A stretch of DNA of 64,000 nucleotides from Dictyobacter aurantiacus. GTDB lineage: Bacteria > Chloroflexota > Ktedonobacteria > Ktedonobacterales > Ktedonobacteraceae. Under the pieces are notes generated by a model, which saw only the letters and a program-made list of their open reading frames with translations, ran no database searches and was not told the origin of the DNA. Where the stretch lies: positions 1,364,001 through 1,428,000 of the forward strand of contig NZ_BIFQ01000002.1 in assembly GCF_003967515.1 (NCBI RefSeq). Reading direction: 5' to 3'. Made by a program: the position numbers and the translations under genes. Shown piece by piece: positions 30,620-40,192 of the stretch; position 1 is the first letter of the stretch; each line of letters begins with the position of its first letter.

Positions 30620-31066
30620 ATGAAAGATTCTAAACAGGGTGGATCGCGAAGAGCGCCTGACCGCAAGGGATTATTCGCGTTGATCATCGGGGTCGCGGCA
30701 ATTGTCTTGCTCTATTTATATGCCAATCATCTGATAACCGTTCCTGGATTGGTACAGTTATCGAGTGGGCCAAAGTTCGCCTCCGCGGCGACTGGTAGCC
30801 AGACCAGTGTGGTCTGCCAGGTCATTTCGTCCTCCGGCAACAACTCACTGGATGGCTATATTCTGGAGCAGACGAATAATGGTGCATATCAGCGTACTAA
30901 CAATATCGTACACATCGTGTGGGGAGCCAATCAGCAGGTCAGTGTTGGGCGCAATCAGGATATTCAGCAGGGGGCGATCGTGCAGGCTGATGGGCGCGTG
31001 GATGCGGCAAGGGTGTTACACGCTGATCAGCTATCTGTAGTTACCAATTTTGTGCGCTTACAGTAA
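30620..31066 (+). CDS. Hypothetical membrane-anchored protein
   Basis: A 148-residue protein starting at ATG 30620, eight bases after AAGAGGAG (an ATG two codons earlier is too close to it). After a basic N terminus, residues about 16-38 form one membrane segment (FALIIGVAAIVLLYLYANHL); the remaining ~105 residues would be outside and include VVCQVISSSGNNSLDGYILE and a repeated-looking SVGRNQDIQQGAIVQADGRV, which recalls OB-fold or bacterial 'TOBE-like' beta barrels. I do not recognise the family. Bidirectional terminator follows. Confidence 0.75.
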   Translation: MKDSKQGGSRRAPDRKGLFALIIGVAAIVLLYLYANHLITVPGLVQLSSGPKFASAATGSQTSVVCQVISSSGNNSLDGYILEQTNNGAYQRTNNIVHIVWGANQQVSVGRNQDIQQGAIVQADGRVDAARVLHADQLSVVTNFVRLQ

Positions 31067-31071
31067 ATGAA

Positions 31072-31095
31072 GAAGAGGCGCAAACGCGCCTCTTC
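31072..31095. terminator. Bidirectional hairpin between convergent genes
   Basis: GAAGAGGCGC (31072-31081) pairs perfectly with GCGCCTCTTC (31086-31095), loop AAAC. It lies six bases after one stop codon and 21 bases before the other. Confidence 0.8.
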
Positions 31096-31116
31096 CTGAT
31101 GACAATTGTGAACGTC

Positions 31117-33648
31117 TCAGTGAGCCTCTGGACCCTCGGTAAAGCGGCTGGTCTCGGTTAGCGAGAAGGTTGTATGAGCCTGGATATCGCGGGCGGAAGA
31201 GCCAATGAGAAGCTCGAACTCTCCTGCTTCAGCGATCCACTGCCGGGCCACGTCGTCGTAGTAGGCCAGTGCGCTTTGATCGAGCTCAAAGCTGACAAAC
31301 TTGCTTTCACCGGGTTCTAACTGGACTTTAGCGAAGGCCTTGAGCTCTTTTTCGGGCCGGTGCAGCGTCGATTTGACATCCCGCACATACAGCTGTACAA
31401 CTTCCTTACCCTCTCGCTGTCCGGTATTGGTAACCTGAATGGTCGCTCGCAGGGTTTCACCGGGTTGTAACTTCTGTGTACTGAGTTCAATGTCGGGGGA
31501 GTAGCTGAAGGTCGTGTAAGAGAGACCAAAGCCAAAGGGGAAGAGGGGCGCGACCTGCTTTTTATCATAGTAACGATAGCCTACGAATAGACCCTCGCCG
31601 TAGTAAACACGACCGTTGTCGCCTGGATAGTTGATGTAGGCCGGATTATCCTCAAGGCGCTGCGGAAACGTCTGTGGTAGTTTGCCCGATGGATTGACCT
31701 CACCGAACAGCACGTCCGCGATGGCGTTGCCGCATTCCTGTCCTGGATACCAGCATTGCAGCACGCCAGCGACCCGGTCGAGCCAGGGCATGGTGATTGG
31801 CGATCCAGTATTGAGGACGACGACAGTATTTTTATTGACCGCGGCCACCCGCTCGATCAACTCGACCTGCTCAGGCATCAGATCCATGTTGGGTCGATCA
31901 AAGCCCTCGCTCTCCCACTCGCCATTCAGACCGGCAAAGACCAGTGCTACATCTGACCGCGTGGCCAGTTCAATCGCCCGGTCGAGGGCAGTGGTCGATG
32001 TTGGAGGCAGCACACCGATGCGTACGGCCGCGATAGGAACCTTCTCGTCGTCTTTGGCATACTCGACAGTTAGCGTATACTCCTGTCCCGCGGTAAGCTC
32101 AATTGGCGCTGTCGCCTCCGTACTTCCCATTCCAAAATAGGTCTGCCCCGGAACCTGTTGATCCCAGTTGTTGACCAGCTCATGACCATCGATATAGAGC
32201 TTGCTCAAGCCAGCACTGGCCAGGCCAAAGGTATAGGGACCTGTCTTTTGAGGTCGGATATGGCCGCTGAGGCGTGCCGAAAAGTGGCGAGGATCAATGT
32301 TAGAGGCGACCGATCCAAACCAGGTGATCTCAGAACTGGTGATATGAGCGGTTTCATCAATCTGGTTGGTAAAGTCAGGAGCCTGGAAATACTCAATGTC
32401 GAAGCCCGACTCCTGCTGGCTGTTTGTGGAACTGAATAGCTCTTTGTTGAACAAGGGGAGCAGGTTATGGCTGGGAAAGTCCGTTTCATCCTCAATGGTA
32501 AGCTGATCCCCTACTCGTGCGACAATAGCATCATAGGGCGCAACCGAGTAGTGGGCATTAACAAAGGCGCTGCCGCCACCCATCATGCGTGCCGTACGCG
32601 CATTGGGACCGATGATCGCGATGGATTTCAATCGATCTGGCTGCAGTGGCAGGATAGCATGCTCATTTTTGAGCAGCACGCAACCCTCTGCCCCTGCCTC
32701 ACGGATCAATGCGCGATGTTCGGGTCGATCGATGGCCTGCTCAGGTCTATCTTCATGCGGCTCAAACAGTCCCACCTTGATAAACAGGTGCAGCAGGCGC
32801 GCCACGCTCTCATCTATTTTGCTCTCTGGCACTTCGCCATTCTTTACTGCCTGCAGCAGCTTGTCGCCGCGCCAGTGCGCGGGACCCGGCATTTCCAGGT
32901 CAAGGCCTGCATTGACCGAGGGAGCCGTACTCTGGGTGCCGAACCAGTCAGACATCGCGACGCCATCAAAGCCCCATTCCTTTCTGAGAATATCGGTCAG
33001 GGTATAGGGATTCTCACTGGCATAGGTGCCATTGACCTTGTTGTAGGAGGCCATGATCAGCCAGCTACCAGCTTCCTGAATAGCGGCTTTAAAGGGTACC
33101 AGGTAGATCTCACGCAATGCTCGCTCGCCTACCTCTGAGCTGATGCTATTGCGCTGGAATTCTGAATCATTGCACACGAAGTGTTTAACCGTCGCGCCTA
33201 CCCCTTCACTCTGTACCCCTTTGATATAAGCGACCGCCATTTTGGCCGACAGATACGGATCTTCAGAATAGCATTCAAAGTTACGGCCATTGAGGGGCGA
33301 ACGATGGATATTGACCGTGGGAGCCAGCAGAACCCGCGCACCCTTGGTCTTTGCCTCCTGCCCCAGCGCCTGTCCAACGCGTTCAATCAGCGCGGGATTC
33401 CAGGTGGCCGCCAATGAGATACCGACCGGAAAGCAGGCCGAGGTCACTCCCGCGCTACCCTCATTGGTATTGGCTGACATCAATATATCGCCCGAGCCGC
33501 GAGCCCCGTTGGGTCCATCGGATACCTTGAGCGATGGAATGCCCAGCCGTTCTATTGGCACCGTATTCCACATAGAGGCACCGGCCAGCAACGATACCTT
33601 TTCTGACAACGTCATCTGGCCCAGTAGTTTTTCTACCTTTGCATGCAT
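31117..33648 (-). CDS. Glycoside hydrolase family 3 beta-glucosidase with PA14 insert
   Basis: An 843-residue enzyme. Order: GH3 N-terminal barrel with the catalytic nucleophile D234 (VAMSDWFGT) and KH 155-156; GH3 C-terminal sandwich, interrupted at about 405-550 by a PA14 domain (DIEYFQAPDF, GPYTFGLASAGLSKLYIDG); the acid/base region EWESEGFDR at 577-585; and a fibronectin III-like end (VVQLYVRDVKS, LEPGESKFVSFELD). This layout matches PA14-containing beta-glucosidases that release glucose from beta-linked oligosaccharides. No signal peptide, so substrates must be imported. GGGAG is seven bases before the ATG. Confidence 0.93.
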   Translation of the reverse strand: MHAKVEKLLGQMTLSEKVSLLAGASMWNTVPIERLGIPSLKVSDGPNGARGSGDILMSANTNEGSAGVTSACFPVGISLAATWNPALIERVGQALGQEAKTKGARVLLAPTVNIHRSPLNGRNFECYSEDPYLSAKMAVAYIKGVQSEGVGATVKHFVCNDSEFQRNSISSEVGERALREIYLVPFKAAIQEAGSWLIMASYNKVNGTYASENPYTLTDILRKEWGFDGVAMSDWFGTQSTAPSVNAGLDLEMPGPAHWRGDKLLQAVKNGEVPESKIDESVARLLHLFIKVGLFEPHEDRPEQAIDRPEHRALIREAGAEGCVLLKNEHAILPLQPDRLKSIAIIGPNARTARMMGGGSAFVNAHYSVAPYDAIVARVGDQLTIEDETDFPSHNLLPLFNKELFSSTNSQQESGFDIEYFQAPDFTNQIDETAHITSSEITWFGSVASNIDPRHFSARLSGHIRPQKTGPYTFGLASAGLSKLYIDGHELVNNWDQQVPGQTYFGMGSTEATAPIELTAGQEYTLTVEYAKDDEKVPIAAVRIGVLPPTSTTALDRAIELATRSDVALVFAGLNGEWESEGFDRPNMDLMPEQVELIERVAAVNKNTVVVLNTGSPITMPWLDRVAGVLQCWYPGQECGNAIADVLFGEVNPSGKLPQTFPQRLEDNPAYINYPGDNGRVYYGEGLFVGYRYYDKKQVAPLFPFGFGLSYTTFSYSPDIELSTQKLQPGETLRATIQVTNTGQREGKEVVQLYVRDVKSTLHRPEKELKAFAKVQLEPGESKFVSFELDQSALAYYDDVARQWIAEAGEFELLIGSSARDIQAHTTFSLTETSRFTEGPEAH

Positions 33649-33821
33649 AATGCAACTCCCTTCGTTCCATGCGCGACATAGCGTTCTACAATTTATAGTG
33701 TGAGGGAAAGATGATTGTAGTACTGGTCAGTCTGTATATACATGCCTCTTTGCATATCGACTGACATTCTCAACATTATAACCAACTTCAGGGACACGTT
33801 GCAAAATATATAATCGCTATA

Positions 33822-34145
33822 TTATTCCTGGCGAGACTGGCTGCGTTGGGGATCGAAGCCATCGGGATAGCGCTGGCGCAGTTTGTCGACGTTGGCCTGC
33901 ATGACGTCTTCCAGGGTCAGACCTACGGTATCACAGAGCAAGGTCATATACCAGAGCAGATCGCCGATCTCTTTATTGAGGGTGGTTATATCCAGGGAGT
34001 GGGAGTGGTAGAGCGTCTTTTTGAGCAGGTCGACAACCTCGCCTGACTCCCCGGCAATGCCCAGCGCGGTCAGGATCAATAGTTCACGGCGATCTTCTAT
34101 GTCACAGGTGCGATGCACCTCGCGGGTGTAGGTAGCAATATCCAT
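33822..34145 (-). CDS. MazG-like nucleotide pyrophosphohydrolase
   Basis: A 107-residue all-alpha protein. GIAGESGEVVDLLKK (about residues 28-43) and NKEIGDLLWYM (about 56-66) hold the acidic E-x-x-E and E-x-x-D residues that bind Mg2+ in the MazG fold. Such single-domain proteins hydrolyse NTPs or dNTPs to monophosphate and pyrophosphate, often as house cleaning. It is divergent from the HAD gene and stands alone. Confidence 0.88.
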   Translation of the reverse strand: MDIATYTREVHRTCDIEDRRELLILTALGIAGESGEVVDLLKKTLYHSHSLDITTLNKEIGDLLWYMTLLCDTVGLTLEDVMQANVDKLRQRYPDGFDPQRSQSRQE

Positions 34146-34308
34146 AGCGGCTCTCTTCCTAACTTTCTATCTGCTATTCTGTTTATACGGTGCTATGCAG
34201 GCTGCGTGCGGTTTTTACCCTATACTGTAGCTATTGGCGTGCTCGCTCGTCAAGCAGATAGTACCCTCATGGGCTTTGCCCACGCTTTGTTCTATTCTGT
34301 TAAGCTCA

Positions 34309-34338
34309 TTGACATCCACTTGGACGGTGGGCTACACT
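34309..34338 (+). promoter_or_regulatory. Candidate sigma-70 promoter of HAD gene
   Basis: TTGACA (34309-34314), 18-base spacer, TACACT (34333-34338), about 58 bases before the ATG at 34397. Confidence 0.55.
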
Positions 34339-34396
34339 AACGTGTGTTTGCTACTCGATACTATAGGGGTAGCGATTTAACGAACGGGGGCAAGGA

Positions 34397-35161
34397 ATGG
34401 ACGGCGTTAAAAATTACCTGATCGACATGGACGGGGTGTTGTTGTGGGGCTCATCGTTGATACCGGGGGCGGCTGACTTTATTCATAAACTGCAGGATAA
34501 AGGTATCCCCTTTTTGATTTTTACCAACAATTCTCTCTACACGCCTCGCGACCTGCAGGTGCGGCTGGCATATATGGGATTGAATGTGTCGGCGGACGCT
34601 ATTTTTACATCCGCGTTAGCGACCGCGCAGTTCCTGCATGGGCAGCGTCCAGGGGGCAGTGCTTTCACCATTGGTGAATCTGGATTAACGACTGCCCTGC
34701 ACGACATTGGCTATATTTTGACCTCACAGGAGCCGGAATATGTAGTGGTGGGCGAGACGACGATGTATAGTTTCCAGCGCATCTCGCAGGCCTGCCGCTT
34801 CATCAGCAATGGCGCGCGCTTCATCGCTACCAATCCGGACGTCATGGGTCCCGGCGAGGGTGGATTTGTGCCGGCGACCGGCGCCGTCGCGGCCTTAATC
34901 AGTTCCGCCACGGGTGTCAAGCCGTATTTTGTGGGCAAGCCCAATCCGCTTATGATGCGCATGGCGCTACGCAAGCTCAACGCCCACTCGGAGGAATCGG
35001 CCATGATCGGGGACCGCATGGATACCGACGTCGTGGCGGGCACCGAGAGCGGCCTGCGCACCGTCCTGGTCCTCTCAGGAGTTACCAAACGCGAGCAGGT
35101 GGAACGCTTCCCTTACCGTCCCACCTGGATTCTCGACTCGATCGCCGATGTTGAGATTTAA
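34397..35161 (+). CDS. HAD-IIA family phosphatase (NagD-like)
   Basis: A 254-residue protein with all HAD motifs: D10 and D12 in DMDGVL (nucleophile and acid/base), FTNNS (motif II), K in FVGKPNPLM (motif III), and MIGDRMDTDV (motif IV). The cap between motifs II and III is of type IIA, as in NagD and 4-nitrophenylphosphatase-like enzymes that dephosphorylate nucleotides or sugar phosphates. Mg2+-dependent and cytosolic. The last codons lie in a 28-bp perfect palindrome that also serves the convergent kinase gene. Confidence 0.9.
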   Translation: MDGVKNYLIDMDGVLLWGSSLIPGAADFIHKLQDKGIPFLIFTNNSLYTPRDLQVRLAYMGLNVSADAIFTSALATAQFLHGQRPGGSAFTIGESGLTTALHDIGYILTSQEPEYVVVGETTMYSFQRISQACRFISNGARFIATNPDVMGPGEGGFVPATGAVAALISSATGVKPYFVGKPNPLMMRMALRKLNAHSEESAMIGDRMDTDVVAGTESGLRTVLVLSGVTKREQVERFPYRPTWILDSIADVEI

Positions 35162-35173
35162 ATCTCAACATCG
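35146..35173. terminator. 28-bp perfect palindrome across the HAD stop codon
   Basis: CGATGTTGAGATTT (35146-35159) is followed directly by its reverse complement to 35173. The TAA stop (35159-35161) lies at its centre. It ends five bases before the stop of the convergent kinase gene, so it is placed as a shared terminator, although there is no loop. Confidence 0.75.
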
Positions 35174-35177
35174 CTGC

Positions 35178-37940
35178 CTATTGGGTGACGTAGATATCAG
35201 GCCAATCATCAGGGGCGACCATACCCATCGCATTGATTGTCAGGCCATGTATATTTGGTTTAACCACATAATTATCAAAGTACTGATACAGTGGTAACCA
35301 GGCGACATCATTGACAAGTTCCTGCTCGACGCTTCTATACATAATCGTCCTTTGTGGTAGATTCTGTGTAACGTCAGCCTGGGCCAGTATGTGTTGGATT
35401 TCTCGCTGGCGTGCCATGTTGCTGTTGTGATTTTGTCCATACGCGAAAACGTTTTGCGAGGCATTCTGGCCGAATTGGACCGTCATCCAATCGCTGGCAT
35501 CTGGATAATCGGCGGCCCAGCTTAAGCGCCACATCTGCATATTTTTGACGCCTTGTTGACTGCTGATTGCCTGATAAAAATCGCTGCCTGGCATTTCCTG
35601 TAATTGAACTGAAATACCAAGATTGTTTTTCCACATCTTCTGCATAATGACCATTTCATTGTGCCGTAAGGGATCGGCCGTTGATGGATAGGTCAACGTC
35701 ACTTGAGGAAATGTTTGTAGAGAAGCGATACCTTCCTCACGCATGCCTTCGGCCAGGAGTTTCTTAGCCAGTGTGGGATCTCCGAACAGCGTTTGTACGC
35801 CTGCAGGACCTGCCAGAGTGGCGCTGGCACCGGGATCTCCCTCTGGTATGATATGGTTGGTGGGCAGAACTGTATTTTTTCTAATCTCCTTGCTAATGAG
35901 CGTCTTGTTGACTGCCAGGGCAAAGGCCTGTCGGATTTTAATGTTGTCGAACGGCTTATTCAGGTAGTTCATGGCTATATATGTTGTGGTCAATTGTAGT
36001 GAACGGTGGAAACCCTGGTCTTGATTTACCTTATCTATTAGTGATGATGGAATATTGTCCACAAAGTCGCTCAGATTTGCCTGATAAGCACTATAAGCGT
36101 TTTGGGTTGATTCATAGGGGGTAAACACAATGGTTGTGAGCGCTGGCTTATGATCATAGTAATGGGGATTAGGTTTAAGAACGATTTTTTGTGCTGTGTT
36201 TTGAACGAGTTCGAATGGTCCCGAACTTCCCCCTTCGCTGAGGTGATTGGTGAATTTCGGACCATATTTGTCGACCAGTGCTTTCTCTACCACCACAGCA
36301 CAGGTGGTCGTTAAGGTCTGTAGAAAATAGCCAACATTTTTTGAGAGCTTGAAGATAATGGTGTCGGCATCGGGCACTAAAATGCCCTGCCCGATCAAGG
36401 ACTTGATTTTTCCAGCAGAACGTTGGTCCGCCCCTTTAATATATTGTAGATTATATGAGGCTGTACCATATTTCTGTGCAGGATCAAGCGCTCGATCAAG
36501 ACTATATGCCACATCGGCCGATGTCAATGGGGTACCATCGCTAAATTTGAGGTTGTGGCGGAGATGAAAGGTCCAGGTGTATCCCTGATCACCCGCTTCC
36601 CATGAATCGGCAAGTTGCGACACAACCTCCATATTATCGTTGAGAGAGAGCAGCCCTGCTGATGTCATGCCTACAATCTGCATGGATTGTTTTCTTTGAA
36701 CAGTAGCGGGATCCAGCGGCTCATCTAAATTGGAGGTGACGGCTATATTGAGCATCTGCTGGCTGGCCGGCGCTATAGATGGTTCTTGTGCCAGGGAACT
36801 TTGATGTGTCCAACCAGAAATATAATTCAGAAGATTATCGCTCCCAAAGCCGAGAACCGCGAGCAATACAATAGCGATGGCTATTACTTTTAATCTGCCC
36901 GAGCGTTTTTTAGGAGTAGCGGGTGCCTTGCCTGCTCCTGCTACAGTGGAAGGGATGTAGTAAGGAGTTGATGCTGGGGCGGGAGGTGGAACGGGGATCG
37001 GAGCTGCCTGTGAGGAAGTTACCCTGGCATTGATCCGCTCAAGGCGGCGCTGTACGCTGATGATGGAGGTGGGGCGTTGCGCGGGATCCCTGGCCAGCAT
37101 TTCCGCGAGAAGCTCTGAAAGCTCTTCTGGGAGGGCTACAGGCTTTCTGGTAATCGTGGTATCCTCATCCAGGGGATCTTGTCCTGTCAGCAATGCTCGC
37201 AGTGTGGCGCCCAGGCTATAGATATCTGAGCGCTCCGTGGTCTGATCTGAGCCATATTGTTCTGGGGCGGCATATCCGGGGGAGCCGAGCGCCTGCGTAT
37301 CGCGTCTCTGCCCCGGTCTGAACTGGCGCGCGATACCAAGATCAATGAGATAGATACGTCCAGTGCGGGTGCGCATGATATTATCGGGTTTGATATCGCG
37401 GAAAATAATGGGGGGCTGACGTGAATGGAGATAGGTGAGCACATCACAGACCCGCAGGGCGATGGAGAGCACCTCATCTAGGGGAAGCTGCCCACCGGGC
37501 AATTGTTGCCGGTACTCCTCCAGGGTCTGACCATCGATGAACTGGGCCACGATATACCAGTGATCCTGGTCCATAAAATGGGCGTAGACTCTAGGGAGAG
37601 CTGGATGTTTGAGCGACTCTCCAAAGCGTATCTCACGGTGATAGGTATCGGTGGCATCGATGATTTCCTGCGGTTTCAAATCCCTCAACGTGATCTCTTT
37701 GACCGCCACGATTGTTTTGTTGCGTAGATCCTCAGCCTTATAGACGGTAGCAAACCCTCCTTTACCAACCGGATCTATCAGGCGATATCGATTCTCAAGG
37801 AGAACAATAGTTTGCATCTGTCCTTGCTCATCAATATCCTGGGCATGTACAAGTGTCTTTCCACAAGCAAAGCAGATAGTATCCTGTTCATGATTGGCAG
37901 CTCCGCAATTCGCGCAGTATAAAATATTTACGGGCTTCAC
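35178..37940 (-). CDS. Ser/Thr kinase fused to a family 5 solute-binding domain
   Basis: A 920-residue protein. Order: zinc ribbon (C9, C12, C23, C26); Ser/Thr kinase about 50-305 with GKGGFATVY (59-67), K81, FRDIKPDN (180-187, FRD in place of HRD), DLG (200-202, in place of DFG) and SPGYAAPEQYG; a Pro/Ala-rich linker; one membrane segment at about 351-366; then residues about 395-918 form a complete ABC-type oligopeptide/nickel-binding protein (SBP_bac_5: LADSWEAGDQGYTWTFHLR, FSDGTPLTSADVAYSLDRAL, LTTTYIAMNYLNKPFDNIK). The reading is a one-piece receptor: outer peptide- or metal-chelate-binding domain, inner kinase. The ATP and catalytic Asp residues are kept, so kinase activity is plausible. 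Confidence 0.92.
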   Translation of the reverse strand: MKPVNILYCANCGAANHEQDTICFACGKTLVHAQDIDEQGQMQTIVLLENRYRLIDPVGKGGFATVYKAEDLRNKTIVAVKEITLRDLKPQEIIDATDTYHREIRFGESLKHPALPRVYAHFMDQDHWYIVAQFIDGQTLEEYRQQLPGGQLPLDEVLSIALRVCDVLTYLHSRQPPIIFRDIKPDNIMRTRTGRIYLIDLGIARQFRPGQRRDTQALGSPGYAAPEQYGSDQTTERSDIYSLGATLRALLTGQDPLDEDTTITRKPVALPEELSELLAEMLARDPAQRPTSIISVQRRLERINARVTSSQAAPIPVPPPAPASTPYYIPSTVAGAGKAPATPKKRSGRLKVIAIAIVLLAVLGFGSDNLLNYISGWTHQSSLAQEPSIAPASQQMLNIAVTSNLDEPLDPATVQRKQSMQIVGMTSAGLLSLNDNMEVVSQLADSWEAGDQGYTWTFHLRHNLKFSDGTPLTSADVAYSLDRALDPAQKYGTASYNLQYIKGADQRSAGKIKSLIGQGILVPDADTIIFKLSKNVGYFLQTLTTTCAVVVEKALVDKYGPKFTNHLSEGGSSGPFELVQNTAQKIVLKPNPHYYDHKPALTTIVFTPYESTQNAYSAYQANLSDFVDNIPSSLIDKVNQDQGFHRSLQLTTTYIAMNYLNKPFDNIKIRQAFALAVNKTLISKEIRKNTVLPTNHIIPEGDPGASATLAGPAGVQTLFGDPTLAKKLLAEGMREEGIASLQTFPQVTLTYPSTADPLRHNEMVIMQKMWKNNLGISVQLQEMPGSDFYQAISSQQGVKNMQMWRLSWAADYPDASDWMTVQFGQNASQNVFAYGQNHNSNMARQREIQHILAQADVTQNLPQRTIMYRSVEQELVNDVAWLPLYQYFDNYVVKPNIHGLTINAMGMVAPDDWPDIYVTQ

Positions 37941-38250
37941 AATTAGCCTGTCCTCGCTCTCTATGAAACCTCTAATTGCTACTCATGTCTAATATACGTA
38001 AAAATATGGTAGTGCTTTTCATATGAATAGCATGATAGAGTATTCGAAGCATAAAACTTTTCTACTAAGTATTAGACGTCTATTAACAGCTATTTTATCC
38101 TTTATCTTGCATGTAGGTATATAAATATATTCGTTGGTTGCGGGGAATCTGTGACATCTCTCGATACAAACATATCCCAAAAGTACTGCGTTTACATGTT
38201 GGTGCCTCGGGCGCGGATGCGCGCCCGAGGCACCAACATATACATGCTTT
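37941..38250. other. Spacer upstream of the kinase-SBP gene
   Basis: About 310 bases, AT-rich in its left two thirds, which must hold the promoter of the kinase gene, and carrying the hairpin of the fructose operon end at its right. No gene is seen. Confidence 0.5.
38196..38239 (-). terminator. Perfect 19-bp hairpin after the fructose PTS operon
   Basis: ATGTTGGTGCCTCGGGCGC (38196-38214) pairs perfectly with 38221-38239. It starts 12 bases after the fruA stop in the direction of transcription. No T tract, as with other long palindromes here. Confidence 0.7.
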
Positions 38251-40092
38251 TTAAGATGCCTGGGCCAGCTGGGCTTCGGCTTTGACCGTTGCCGTTTTGC
38301 TGGTGAGCGAACGTTTGGTAAAGAAGAGGATGCCTGTGGTCACCAGGGTACCGGCGATAATCGCGATGAAGTAAGAGAGCAGGTTGGTGACCGCACCGGG
38401 GATGAACAGGACGAAGATGCCCCCATGGGGAACCTGAAGTTGGCAGGCGAACAGCATGGAGAGCGCGCCCGCGACCGCCGAGCCAATCATAGTGGCCGGA
38501 ATGACGCGGAAGGGATCGCGCGCAGCAAAGGGGATGGCACCCTCGGTGATGAAGGCGATACCCAGTACCGCCGCCGCCTTGCCCGCGTCCTGCTCTTCCA
38601 CCGTAAAGCGATTTTTGAACAGGTAGGTTGCCAGGGCCAGCCCAAGCGGTGGAGTCATGCCTGCCGCCATCACAGCCGCCATCGGCGCATCGACATGGCT
38701 GCTCAGGAGTCCCACTGAGAACGTATAGGCCGACTTGTTGATCGGACCCCCCATATCGATGGCCATCATACCGCCGAGCAGGAGCCCCAGCAGCAGGGCA
38801 TTCGTTCCCTGCATGGTCTTGAGCCAGTTGGTCAGGGCCGCCAGGATCAGGCTGACCGGGGTGCCAATGACATAGACCATCAACAGGCCGACGATGGCGG
38901 TACTGAGCAAGGGGAGGACCAGCACCGGCTTCAGTCCGGCCAGGTTCTTTGGCAGGTTGATCCATTTGCTGAGATAGAAGGTGGCATAGCCCGCCAGGAA
39001 GCCCGCGATCAGGCCGCCCAGGAAACCGGCTCCGATCGAATTGGAGAGCACACCACCGATCATGCCTGGCGCCAGACCCGGCCGATCGGCGATCGAATAG
39101 GAGATATAGCCTGCCAGAATGGGCACGATCAGGCTAAAGGCGCCGGTGCCCGCGCCGATCTGGTTTAAGGCCCAGCCAAGGGTGCCGGCATGTTTGGCCG
39201 CGTCGATACCGCCAATGGCAAAAGAGATCGCGATCAGGAGTCCACCGGCGACCACAAAGGGGAGCATATAAGAGACACCGGTCATCAAATGTTTGTAGAC
39301 GCCCGTGCTGGCAGCCGACCGCTTGCTTTTGGCATCCTGAATCTGGGCCAGGTAATCCTGTGATGATGAGCCGGTTGTGCTGGCGGTTGCCGTGCCCTGT
39401 GGATTGCGCGCGGCCAGCGCCAGGGCTTTATTTAGCACGCCCGGCCCGTTTTGGAGTGCGTCATGGGTCGAGGTCTCATAGACCGTCTTGCCAGTAAAGC
39501 GGCTCTGATCGACCTTGGCGTCGGCCGCGATCACCACCACATTCGCCCGCTGAATCTCCTCCGGCGTCAGCGCGTTCTGGGCGCCGACCGAGCCCTGGGT
39601 CTCCACTTTAATCTGGTGGCCCAATGTTTCAGCGGCCCGCTCCAGCGCCTCAGCGGCCATAAAGGTATGCGCGATCCCGGTGGGGCACGAGGTAATGGCG
39701 ACGATGCGCGCATGCTCAACCTCTTTTGGTGCAACTGGAGTAGCAGGAGTTGTTTGGGCGGCGGGAGAGGAAGTATCGCTGCTTGCTGCCTGTTGCGCCA
39801 GGGCCTCTTCAATGATCTGCTGACTCTGACGGATCGCCTTACTGGTGGTGGTTTCATAGACCGGCTTCGCGGAAAAGCGGTCCTGCGCTACCTTCTCATC
39901 GGCGGCGATAATTACCACATCGGCGGTCTGTATATCGTCCGTGGTCAATGTATGTTGCGCCTCTCCTGAACCCTGGGTCTCCACCTTGATGGTGTGTCCC
40001 AGCGCCTCGGCGCCACGCTGTAGTGCTTCCGCTGCCATAAAGGTATGCACTATGCCAGTGGGACTGGAGGTGATGGCCACAATCTTTGCCAT
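38251..40092 (-). CDS. fruA: PTS fructose transporter, EIIB'-EIIB-EIIC
   Basis: A 613-residue protein. Residues 1-100 are an EIIB domain in which the phosphorylated Cys is replaced by Ser (AITSSPTGIVHT, S10); residues about 128-225 are a normal EIIB domain (AITSCPTGIAHT, C136); residues about 260-600 are the membrane EIIC channel with about ten segments. It takes up fructose and delivers fructose 1-phosphate, using phosphate from EIIA of the upstream fused protein. Start ATG 40092 has GAGGAG seven bases before; the frame is open six codons earlier. It is the last gene of the operon. Confidence 0.93.
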   Translation of the reverse strand: MAKIVAITSSPTGIVHTFMAAEALQRGAEALGHTIKVETQGSGEAQHTLTTDDIQTADVVIIAADEKVAQDRFSAKPVYETTTSKAIRQSQQIIEEALAQQAASSDTSSPAAQTTPATPVAPKEVEHARIVAITSCPTGIAHTFMAAEALERAAETLGHQIKVETQGSVGAQNALTPEEIQRANVVVIAADAKVDQSRFTGKTVYETSTHDALQNGPGVLNKALALAARNPQGTATASTTGSSSQDYLAQIQDAKSKRSAASTGVYKHLMTGVSYMLPFVVAGGLLIAISFAIGGIDAAKHAGTLGWALNQIGAGTGAFSLIVPILAGYISYSIADRPGLAPGMIGGVLSNSIGAGFLGGLIAGFLAGYATFYLSKWINLPKNLAGLKPVLVLPLLSTAIVGLLMVYVIGTPVSLILAALTNWLKTMQGTNALLLGLLLGGMMAIDMGGPINKSAYTFSVGLLSSHVDAPMAAVMAAGMTPPLGLALATYLFKNRFTVEEQDAGKAAAVLGIAFITEGAIPFAARDPFRVIPATMIGSAVAGALSMLFACQLQVPHGGIFVLFIPGAVTNLLSYFIAIIAGTLVTTGILFFTKRSLTSKTATVKAEAQLAQAS

Positions 40093-40192
40093 AATAAAAC
40101 TCCTCTGCACGGGATAAGACCATGCTGCTCTGCATACACGAAATACGATCTTGATCCAGATCCTTTTGAGTCAGTGCTTATTATCTATGCTG

